Shown here: positions 7,303 to 13,584 of the stretch, in pieces
How positions within the stretch are numbered: position 1 is the stretch's first letter
How the letters are laid out: each line of letters starts with the position of its first letter
Assembly (NCBI GenBank): GCA_023128875.1
Contig: JAGMDB010000012.1
Location: 1 to 14,210 of the forward strand
Reading direction: 5' to 3'
DNA length: 14,210 nt
Source: Dehalococcoidia bacterium
Lineage (GTDB): Bacteria; Chloroflexota; Dehalococcoidia; GIF9; AB-539-J10
Notes under the pieces: model-generated
The model's input: only the letters and a program-made list of their open reading frames with translations
Databases searched by the model: none
What the model was told of the DNA's origin: nothing
Made by a program: the position numbers and the translations under genes

Positions 7303-7327
7303 CCTAACCCAAGGCCTGGGGCTTAGG
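7303..7327. terminator. Weak hairpin between convergent genes
   Basis: CCTAACCCA (7303-7311) can pair with TGGG (7317-7320) and TTAGG (7323-7327), giving nine base pairs with a two-base bulge (GC) and a five-base loop. It lies in the 111-base gap between the converging aminotransferase and PfkB genes, where a terminator is expected for both. No run of T follows on either strand, so it is not a textbook intrinsic terminator. The rest of the gap holds nothing else I can identify. Confidence 0.25.
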
Positions 7328-7396
7328 CTCCACCCTTAAGCGTGGTATCGATTATGCCTACAGCTTTTTAGTGATTGATAATCTCAGAAGGTGTGG

Positions 7397-8338
7397 CTAG
7401 GGTCTGTGGATCTTGGATAAGGTAGGAAGCCCTTCTCTAGCGCCTGTCTTGCTCAAGGCATAGTGGGCTATTATGTCGCCCAGTTGTGCACATTGCTCCA
7501 GGTTTTTCTTCTTGAGGAAGCCAAAAAGGAAACCAGCGGCAAAGGCATCACCAGCTCCGGTGGCTTCTGGGTGAGTCTCCCAGATCTGCTTTTGAGACTC
7601 AATTTCATATTCTTTCTCGCCGTGGCAAATATAGCTGGTGAAAGCTCTCCCTGATTCTAAAGCTAATCCTCTGCCAAGGGTCACTACGACAATTTGGCAG
7701 CCCAATTTGAGGCATTCCTTTGCTCCGGTGGTAAAATCTTTGCCGGTTAGCTGCTCCATTTCCTCTCTGTTAATGAAAAGGATGTGTGTTTTGGTCAGTA
7801 ATGGCGATAGGGTTTTTATTCCCTTGATGGCATAGAGCATTCCTGGAGCAAAGCTGATTTTAACTGAACTTGGCAGCTTTTCTGCTAGCTCAATCTGGAT
7901 GTTGAATTGTCTATCGTCTACAAAGGAAGAGAGGTGAACCATTTTAGCTTTATTTACATAATTTAGGTCTATGTCCTGCCAATCAAGCAGATTATTGGCT
8001 CCAGGCAAAACATAGATGGAGCGTCTGCCTAGTTTGTCGCTAAGGCATAGTGCGTAGCCTGTCTTCTCTCTTTCCTTAATTCGGATCTGGCTGGTATCCA
8101 CCCCTACAGTTTCAAAGGCTTGAATAGAAGCTCTGCCTTTCTCATCATCACCTATAGCGCCGATAAATCCTGTTTTTACTCCTAATTTGGCTAAACCGTA
8201 AATAGTATTGGCAGCCGAGCCGCCTGGTGCTGTTTTAATGTGGTCGATTATGGTTTCACCATCAGTAACAATTTCTTCCACTTGACATAAGCAATCAGTA
8301 TTGATTGCTCCTATACCAATTACCTCTATGCTAGACAT
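7397..8338 (-). CDS. PfkB/ribokinase-family carbohydrate or nucleoside kinase
   Basis: This ATP-dependent small-molecule kinase has 313 residues, the normal length. Signature 1 is GGSAANTIYGLAKLG (39-53). Signature 2 is EATGAGDAFAAGF (258-270), with the anion hole GAG at 261-263 and catalytic base Asp264. FINREEMEQLTG (188-199) matches the conserved asparagine-glutamate region. Asp15 in GAINTD is placed where sugar hydroxyls are bound in this family. Substrate specificity (sugar, sugar phosphate or nucleoside) cannot be assigned. The ATG at 8338 follows a close-set GAGGT. The gene stands alone, converging with the aminotransferase and diverging from the flavin oxidoreductase, with its own candidate promoter and a palindrome over it. 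There is no evident functional tie to either neighbour. Confidence 0.9.
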   Translation of the reverse strand: MSSIEVIGIGAINTDCLCQVEEIVTDGETIIDHIKTAPGGSAANTIYGLAKLGVKTGFIGAIGDDEKGRASIQAFETVGVDTSQIRIKEREKTGYALCLSDKLGRRSIYVLPGANNLLDWQDIDLNYVNKAKMVHLSSFVDDRQFNIQIELAEKLPSSVKISFAPGMLYAIKGIKTLSPLLTKTHILFINREEMEQLTGKDFTTGAKECLKLGCQIVVVTLGRGLALESGRAFTSYICHGEKEYEIESQKQIWETHPEATGAGDAFAAGFLFGFLKKKNLEQCAQLGDIIAHYALSKTGAREGLPTLSKIHRP

Positions 8339-8415
8339 TTACCTCAAAACTTAATCGATTGGAAATTCATTGTTAGGGTTTGACCAGCCCTTCTAAATTC
8401 AGCACTATAAGGCAA

Positions 8416-8432
8416 ACAATATCACATATTGT
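8416..8432. promoter_or_regulatory. Perfect palindrome over the kinase -10, possible operator
   Basis: ACAATATCACATATTGT is a 7-3-7 perfect inverted repeat. It covers most of the -10 box (8428-8433) and the predicted transcription start of the leftward kinase promoter, the classic place for a repressor to block RNA polymerase. Part of the symmetry comes from AT-rich sequence, so chance is possible. No regulator gene is in the window. Confidence 0.4.
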
Positions 8433-8457
8433 ATGCTTTAAGAAGACGATGTGACAA
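8428..8457 (-). promoter_or_regulatory. Candidate promoter for the PfkB-family kinase
   Basis: On the minus strand, TTGTCA (8457-8452), an 18-base spacer and TACAAT (8433-8428) match the sigma70 consensus at five of six bases in each box. Transcription would begin near 8421, leaving a leader of roughly 80 bases before the ATG at 8338. A perfect inverted repeat overlaps the -10 and the start point. The spacing is one base over ideal, but the two boxes are convincing. Confidence 0.6.
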
Positions 8458-8528
8458 AATCCAAAAACCAAATAACCACGAGTTATAGTGGAGTGTGATA
8501 GACTTTAGCCCGAGTTTAAGCCTTTATT

Positions 8529-8545
8529 AAGGGGAGGCAAGACTG
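8529..8545 (+). promoter_or_regulatory. Ribosome binding site and CTG start of the flavin oxidoreductase
   Basis: AAGGGGAGG (8529-8537) lies five bases before CTG (8543-8545). An in-frame TAA sits at 8528-8530, and no ATG, GTG or TTG occurs in frame between it and the ATG at 8615. The ribosome site is therefore placed for CTG, and nothing comparable precedes the ATG at 8615. Confidence 0.7.
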
Positions 8546-10543
8546 AGCGAAACATTTTCAAAGTTATTTGAGCCAGCAAACATAGGGCAGGTAAGGCTTA
8601 AGAATAGGATAGCGATGGCTCCAATGGAGACTATCGGGATGATAAATCCTGATGGAAGCCTTACCCAGCGGGCTATAGATTACTATGTTGAGAGAGCAAA
8701 AGGTGGTGTTGGCTTAATAATAAGCGGCCTTTTTAAGGTGGAGAATGATATAGATCCCCTTACCTACGGGCAGCCATTGGTCAGTTCAGCAGTTCTACCT
8801 TCTTTTACTGAATTATCCGAGGCGGTTCATTCCTTTGGGACAAAAATATTTGTTCAACTGACAGCAGGGTATGGTCGTACTGCATCACCTTCTGAGCTCC
8901 GTGGCCAGCCAGTCTCAGCTTCTGCTATCCCAAATTACTGGGATCCTGCGATTATCTGTAAAGAACTTACAACAGAAGAAGTGGAGGGATTGGTAAAAGC
9001 GTTTGGTGTGGCGGCTATGATAGTGAAGCTGGCAGGTATTGATGGGATTGAGCTACATGGCCACGAAGGCTATCTTTTTGACCAGTTTACCGCTGCTGTG
9101 TGGAACAGAAGAGCAGATAAATTTGGCGGAGATTTGAAAAGTAGACTCACATTCCCAATTGAAACTCTAAATATAATTAGAAAGACGGTGGGGAAAGACT
9201 TTCCAGTACAATACAGGTTTGGTCTCAAGCATTACATAAAGGGAACAAATGCGAAAGGAATACTCCCTGGCGAGGAATATAAAGAAGGGGGTCGAGATAT
9301 TGATGAAGGGCTTGAGATGGCTGAATTGTTGCAGAAAGCAGGTTTTGATGCATTACATGTAGACGCTGGTTGTTATGAAAGCTGGTATTGGCCTCATCCG
9401 CCAATGTACCAGGAACACGGATGTATGGTAGATATGGCGGAGAAAGTTAAGGAAGTGGTGAAAGTTCCAGTTTTGACCGTCGGTAGGCTCGGAATTCCAG
9501 AATTAGCAGAAAGAATAATAGAAGAGGGTAAAGCAGACATAGTTGCCTTAGGTAGAGCGCTTTTGGCTGACCCAGACTGGCCAATGAAAGTTCAGGAAGG
9601 AAGGGCAGAGGATATTCGCCCCTGCCTTGGTTGTCATGACGGTTGTATGGGAAGGATAACTGAAGGAAAAACTCTGTCCTGTGCAGTGAATCCTGCCACT
9701 GGTAGGGAGAGACTATACGAATTAAGACCTGCACTAAAGTCAAAGAGGGTGCTCGTGGCTGGTGGTGGAGTAGCTGGTATGGAGGCAGCGAGAGTCGCAG
9801 CAGTTATGGGACACAAAGTAACCTTATATGAGAAGGGGAAATCCTTGGGTGGGCATTTAATTGAAGCTTCTGTTCCTGATTTTAAAGAAGACTTGCGGAG
9901 ATTGAATAATTGGTATAAGACTCAATTGCGGAAGTTAGGAGTAGAGATCAAGCTTGAGACAGAAGTGACTCCAGAGCTCGTTGAGAGAGAGAATCCTGAG
10001 GAGGTATTTGTTGCAACTGGCTCAAATTCTATTAAACCTGACGTACCGGGCATAGAAAGGTCAACTGTTGTTACCGCTATGGATTTACTGCTTGGCAGGA
10101 AAAAGGCCGGAGATTCAGTGGTTGTAGTAGGCGGGGGTCTAATTGGCTGTGAAACAGCATTGTGGCTTGCAAAGCAAGGGAGAAAGGTAACAATAGTAGA
10201 GATGTTGCCCGAGGCGATGGTTGCTGGGCTTCCAGTTCCTCGTGAAAATAGAATTATGCTTCTAGAGTTGCTCGCTGTGAATAATGTGAATATACTGGCT
10301 GATACAGGTATTCAAGAAGTGACCTCCGAGGGCATTATCATCATTAATAAAACCTTGAAGAGAAGGACGATCAAAAGCGATACTGTAGTTCTAGCGGTAG
10401 GCCTGAAATCTGATGATAAGTTATACAAATCCTTGAGGAGAAAAGCTGTCCATTTGCATGCCCTAGGAGATTGTAGAGAGCCACGTAATATAATGGGAGC
10501 AATTTGGGATAGTTATGAAGTAGCTCACGTGATATTAAAGTAG
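8543..10543 (+). CDS. Old-yellow-enzyme-type NADH:flavin oxidoreductase with 4Fe-4S and FAD domains (BaiCD/FadH-like)
   Basis: This 666-residue three-part redox enzyme is related to 2,4-dienoyl-CoA reductase, enoate reductase and BaiCD, which reduce C=C bonds of acyl-CoAs or steroid acids in anaerobes. Numbered from the CTG start, the FMN-binding TIM barrel (1 to about 350) begins KLFEPANIG and VRLKNRIAMAPMET. It has HGHEGY (172-177), whose Tyr177 aligns with the catalytic Tyr of dienoyl-CoA reductase, and LGRALLADP (336-344). Four cysteines at 361, 364, 368 and 380 (CLGCHDGC, then C) fit the 4Fe-4S cluster. An FAD Rossmann motif GGGVAG (407-412) and an NAD(P)H motif GGGLIG (530-535) follow. 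Starting at the first ATG (8615) would delete the conserved first strand, hence the CTG call. The substrate is unknown. No convincing promoter was found upstream. Confidence 0.9.
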   Translation: MSETFSKLFEPANIGQVRLKNRIAMAPMETIGMINPDGSLTQRAIDYYVERAKGGVGLIISGLFKVENDIDPLTYGQPLVSSAVLPSFTELSEAVHSFGTKIFVQLTAGYGRTASPSELRGQPVSASAIPNYWDPAIICKELTTEEVEGLVKAFGVAAMIVKLAGIDGIELHGHEGYLFDQFTAAVWNRRADKFGGDLKSRLTFPIETLNIIRKTVGKDFPVQYRFGLKHYIKGTNAKGILPGEEYKEGGRDIDEGLEMAELLQKAGFDALHVDAGCYESWYWPHPPMYQEHGCMVDMAEKVKEVVKVPVLTVGRLGIPELAERIIEEGKADIVALGRALLADPDWPMKVQEGRAEDIRPCLGCHDGCMGRITEGKTLSCAVNPATGRERLYELRPALKSKRVLVAGGGVAGMEAARVAAVMGHKVTLYEKGKSLGGHLIEASVPDFKEDLRRLNNWYKTQLRKLGVEIKLETEVTPELVERENPEEVFVATGSNSIKPDVPGIERSTVVTAMDLLLGRKKAGDSVVVVGGGLIGCETALWLAKQGRKVTIVEMLPEAMVAGLPVPRENRIMLLELLAVNNVNILADTGIQEVTSEGIIIINKTLKRRTIKSDTVVLAVGLKSDDKLYKSLRRKAVHLHALGDCREPRNIMGAIWDSYEVAHVILK

Positions 10544-10559
10544 TAATTGTCAACAATTA
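10544..10559. repeat. Short perfect inverted repeat after the oxidoreductase stop
   Basis: TAATTGT and ACAATTA flank two bases (CA), starting at the base after the TAG. As RNA it would give at most a six-pair AT-rich stem with a TCAA loop. It lies in the 34-base gap between two converging genes. No T-run follows on either strand, so termination is doubtful; a protein-binding site or chance are the alternatives. Confidence 0.3.
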
Positions 10560-10577
10560 AAAGGTGGCAAATTTAGT

Positions 10578-11567
10578 TTAGCCCAGTTTAGCAGCTTCCT
10601 CTCTGACCAGGCGCCGAATCCTCCTGTGAATTTCCAAAGGACTGGATATATCTTCAGTTTCAGCTAGCCAATGGAAGTGCTCCTTATCGCCTTGCTTATC
10701 AATCCTCTCCTTTTCCTTAACTGTTAACTCCACTGCCTGCCTCCCGCCCTCCTGCCAGGCTGTCAAAGCTATCCACAGATCATCCAGGCTGGTGGATGCC
10801 AGGCTTATGGTGCAGTACGGCAGGGCATATTCATTGGCATTGAAGGCGATGGCTAACCCGCCAACCTTATCCACAGCTTGAAGCATCTTGAAATCGGTGA
10901 TGCTATCCCCTACTGCTATCCAGTAAGAGAGAGGCTTTCCTGCCTTTGCGGCGAAGTCTTCCAACGCCTCTAGTTTGCGCTTTCCACCCACGGGTTTAAT
11001 TTTACTTATGATTCTTCCTGAATTTGTCCTGGGTAGCTCTTGCCAGTAGAAATTGTCCAGGGCTTGCTTCATCTTGGCATCATCTAACTGGGGAGTGAAG
11101 GTCATAAATTCCTGTTCTGCCCGCTTTAGCAAGGTAAGATCGTCTTGGTTTAACATCTGGCAAATTTGGTCTAAGGGGAAGAAAGTGCAAGCTACATTTT
11201 GAGATGGGATTCCTAGCCTTTGTGTGACGGCAAAGGCATATTGCTCATAACTGGTGCTAATACAAAATATTTGCCAGCCTCGAGATTTCAACCTGGAGGT
11301 CAATTCAGAGGCGCCCGGAGTCAATTTAGCCTTCTGCCCCATGCTGGCAATTTGCCTTTCCCTTATCCCGTGGTGGGCTAGGAAAGGGGTGATAAGAGCT
11401 AAAGTATCTCCTGGCTCGTAGCCCTCTCTGCCTTCCAGGGTCAACAAATCATCGTACCTGCTGATTACTTCGAAAATCTTACCACCATCAGGGAATAGCT
11501 TCATTAACTCGTAAGCATTATCTTGAGGAGCTAAAGGGCCTTCGAGGTCAAAGCAAATTAAATTCAT
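10578..11567 (-). CDS. HAD-superfamily phosphatase-like protein
   Basis: This 329-residue protein has the four haloacid-dehalogenase motifs. Motif I is FDLEGPL with nucleophile Asp7 and Glu9 in place of the usual second Asp, motif II is ISTS with Ser104, motif III is a Lys in the KPVGGKRKLE region (191-200), and motif IV is VGDSITDFKML with Asp221 and Asp225. A large helical cap lies between residues 15 and 85, and a second insert at about 125-190. Glu9 in place of the acid/base Asp is found in some HAD branches; I recall archaeal EhaR-like proteins with DLEGP, but I cannot confirm kinship. It is probably a phosphohydrolase with unknown substrate. The ATG at 11567 overlaps the formyltransferase stop (ATGA) and has AAGGAG eight bases upstream. 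It is the last gene of the pepP-efp-PHP-formyltransferase operon. Confidence 0.85.
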   Translation of the reverse strand: MNLICFDLEGPLAPQDNAYELMKLFPDGGKIFEVISRYDDLLTLEGREGYEPGDTLALITPFLAHHGIRERQIASMGQKAKLTPGASELTSRLKSRGWQIFCISTSYEQYAFAVTQRLGIPSQNVACTFFPLDQICQMLNQDDLTLLKRAEQEFMTFTPQLDDAKMKQALDNFYWQELPRTNSGRIISKIKPVGGKRKLEALEDFAAKAGKPLSYWIAVGDSITDFKMLQAVDKVGGLAIAFNANEYALPYCTISLASTSLDDLWIALTAWQEGGRQAVELTVKEKERIDKQGDKEHFHWLAETEDISSPLEIHRRIRRLVREEAAKLG

Positions 11568-12325
11568 GTTGTGTTCTCCTTTACCTCCCGATTTACTTTC
11601 TCTGTGAGATTATACCCCTGGATGATATTTTTTTGGGCATCAAGTATCTTACCGTTTCGTATGGCTATTTCCCCCTGGCTCATTGCTTTAAGGGTGGAAA
11701 TGATGAGAGGAAATTCTCGGGCAAGCTCGTGTTGGCGAATAAGCTTAAACAAGGTTTCTTTATCGCCTTTTTGCCAGTATTGGTCAAAGGGCTTGCCTTT
11801 GATAGGAAAAAGGCAGTAGCTAATCACTGGCCCCCTATCTAATTGAGGGGTCACGAGGTGCATCATTGCACCGGCCTCCTCGGCCTCATTTGCTATCAGC
11901 GTCCAGATTACTTCTTGCCAGCTCCCTGTTGGCCCACCAGGAGGTGCTGGATGAAGGTTAATCATATTGTATTTCTGGCATAGCTCTTCCCCTATAATAA
12001 GCATGTAGCCAGCCAGGACGCAAAGGCTAGGGGAGAATTTCACAATCCTCCCGGCTACTTCTCTATCATACTTAAGGCGCCAATCCTCCTGCCCCTCCAT
12101 TGAAACCTTGAATTTCCTGTAAGAAAAATAGCTGAGGGGGATGCCATAATTGTGAACTAGTTCGAATAATAAGTCACTTTCTCGGGACTCGCCGGGCTCC
12201 CGATTACTGAAAACAAGGCTAATTCCCCCCTTTATAGCACCGGTGGAGATACTTTCTTGCACAACTTGGAGAAGCTGACGTGCAGCTTCATCTCTTCCTG
12301 TGGAGAACCAAGCAATGTTTAGCAA
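11564..12325 (-). CDS. PurN-like formyltransferase-domain protein, substrate unknown
   Basis: The 253 residues have the fold of 10-formyltetrahydrofolate-dependent formyltransferases. The catalytic triad of that family is visible as Asn123 and His125 (MINLHPAPP) and Asp163 (QLDRGPVI). The folate-site region AGYMLIIGEELC (105-116) also matches. The N-terminal phosphate loop of glycinamide ribonucleotide transformylase (usually with SGNGSN) is replaced by STGRDEAAR (8-16), and a segment at about 65-95 is longer than in PurN. It may thus act on another amine and need not be the purine enzyme. The start is TTG at 12325, seven bases inside the PHP gene; upstream codons in frame offer no ATG, GTG or TTG. 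It is flanked by PHP and HAD phosphatase genes, pointing to phosphorylated metabolites. Confidence 0.8.
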   Translation of the reverse strand: MLNIAWFSTGRDEAARQLLQVVQESISTGAIKGGISLVFSNREPGESRESDLLFELVHNYGIPLSYFSYRKFKVSMEGQEDWRLKYDREVAGRIVKFSPSLCVLAGYMLIIGEELCQKYNMINLHPAPPGGPTGSWQEVIWTLIANEAEEAGAMMHLVTPQLDRGPVISYCLFPIKGKPFDQYWQKGDKETLFKLIRQHELAREFPLIISTLKAMSQGEIAIRNGKILDAQKNIIQGYNLTEKVNREVKENTT

Positions 12326-12966
12326 TGGCGTTTTCTTGCCTTTGTACGGGCGCTGACGAGGTGAATCAGAGGGCCTGATCTGCGGCCGAATGTTAAGCCT
12401 TGAGACAAACTAACTAAGAAATCACCAGGGCTGTCGAATTCGGGTATTTCTACATAGGCTCTGCCAATTTCACCCAGCGTATGGGCATCGCTTCCTGCGC
12501 TGGGAGCTAGATTATACTTTCGAGCCAAGCTCCAGGCTTTTTTGGAACTGTTGGGGAGTAGGGTGCGTGAGTTGAAAACTTCGATGATGTCAACCTGCGA
12601 TATAATTTCGGGTGATCTTAATTTCTTACAGTCGTATAACGGCCACCGGCCAAATGGGTGAGGGATGCCGATTAACCCGCCCTGGCTTTTGATTCGAGCT
12701 ATCGTCTTCTCAGGGGATAAGCCCTGGGGGATTTCTTCACTGAGAAATAGCCCCATCAGCTCGCCTGCGGATGTTTGGATTTCCTCAGCAATGATTATTC
12801 TGAAGGGAGCTATCTTCCTCAGCTTCAAAGCGCCAGCGATGGTATTATGGTCGGATATGGCAAGGCAATTTATGTCTATTTCAAGACAGTGGTTAACTAT
12901 CTCTTCCAAGGATGTACAACAATCCATGGAGTAACAGGTATGAACATGCAAATCGGCTCTTATCAA
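12319..12966 (-). CDS. PHP-domain metal-dependent phosphoesterase
   Basis: This 215-residue protein has the polymerase-and-histidinol-phosphatase fold. Expected metal ligands are present: His7 and His9 (DLHVHTCYS), Asp39 and His40 (AISDHNT), Glu61 (IIAEEI), His103 (IPHPF), and Asp160 and His162 (GSDAHT). The likely activity is hydrolysis of a phosphomono- or diester using two or three divalent metals in the cytoplasm; small PHP proteins of this kind include nucleotide and oligonucleotide phosphatases. The start is TTG at 12966, overlapping the efp stop as TTGA, with AAAAGG four bases upstream. It begins directly at the first metal motif, so no later start is possible. Its 3' end overlaps the formyltransferase start by seven bases. 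Six cysteines (Cys11, 16, 17, 27, 34, 113) are more than typical, and the C-terminal tail is very basic. Confidence 0.88.
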   Translation of the reverse strand: MIRADLHVHTCYSMDCCTSLEEIVNHCLEIDINCLAISDHNTIAGALKLRKIAPFRIIIAEEIQTSAGELMGLFLSEEIPQGLSPEKTIARIKSQGGLIGIPHPFGRWPLYDCKKLRSPEIISQVDIIEVFNSRTLLPNSSKKAWSLARKYNLAPSAGSDAHTLGEIGRAYVEIPEFDSPGDFLVSLSQGLTFGRRSGPLIHLVSARTKARKRHC

Positions 12967-13523
12967 TTTGCCTTTTCTAGATATTCCCCGCTGCGGGTAT
13001 CAACCTTAATGATATCGCCCATGGTGATAAAAAGGGGGACCTGAATGGTAATGCCGGTTTCTACCTTGGCGGGCTTATTGCCTCCGGTAGCTGTATCTCC
13101 TTTGAAGCCAGGCTCTGTCTCTGTTACCTGAAGCTCCACAGCAGTAGGTAGCTCTATGCTTACTGCCTCTCCATTGTAAGTTGAAACCTCCAGATTTAGC
13201 CCGTCTTTCAGGTAGTTTATTGCTTCCCCGATTTGGTCAGTGGTCAAAGTTATTTGTTCGTAGCTCTTGTTGTCCATAAAGTAGTAGAGGCTACCATCGC
13301 TGTACAGATATTGGACGGAACGGTGCTCCAGAAAAGCTGGTGTGAATTTATCGCTGGCCTGAAAAGAACGTTCGGTAGTATTATTGCTACGAATATCCCG
13401 AAGCCGTAATCGAATCTGGGCTGAACCTCGCCCCATCTTGATGTGGCGGTAGTCAGTAATTTGGTATATCTTCCCATCCAGCTCTATAGCGCTTCCCTTT
13501 CTCAATTCGCCAGCATCAATCAT
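12963..13523 (-). CDS. efp: Translation elongation factor P
   Basis: EF-P relieves ribosome stalling at polyproline stretches by acting between the P and E sites. The 186 residues are the standard length, with the KOW-like first domain (MIDAGELRKG) and two OB domains ending in IKVDTRSGEYLEKAN. I start it at the ATG at 13523, preceded by AAGGGAGG. An upstream in-frame ATG at 13562 would add 13 residues that run through this ribosome site and match no EF-P. The tip loop reads IKMGRGSA, so residue 32 is Arg rather than the Lys modified by EpmA/EpmB; Met30 replaces the usual Pro. The peptidase gene ends 61 bases upstream. Having an Xaa-Pro peptidase next to efp is a common bacterial arrangement. 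Confidence 0.96.
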   Translation of the reverse strand: MIDAGELRKGSAIELDGKIYQITDYRHIKMGRGSAQIRLRLRDIRSNNTTERSFQASDKFTPAFLEHRSVQYLYSDGSLYYFMDNKSYEQITLTTDQIGEAINYLKDGLNLEVSTYNGEAVSIELPTAVELQVTETEPGFKGDTATGGNKPAKVETGITIQVPLFITMGDIIKVDTRSGEYLEKAN

Positions 13524-13584
13524 AGAATAACCTCCCTTCTTTCTCTGTAAGCATTCAGCCATCGGTTTTCTGAGCGCTGAAAAT

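Noticed and set aside
7286..7396. A small RNA gene or tRNA between the convergent genes
   Set aside because: Only a weak bulged hairpin is seen; no cloverleaf, T-loop sequence or promoter is present.
8380..8411. TTGACC and TATAAG as a rightward promoter for the oxidoreductase
   Set aside because: The spacer is 20 bases, too long for a sigma70-type promoter, and the leader would be over 120 bases with no other support.
8615..8617. ATG at 8615 as the start of the flavin oxidoreductase
   Set aside because: It would remove the conserved KLFEP and NRIAMAP strand and has no ribosome site in front.
13524..13562. ATG at 13562 as the start of EF-P
   Set aside because: The extra 13 residues cover the ribosome site AAGGGAGG and precede the conserved MIDAGELRKG start; the ATG at 13523 fits family length.
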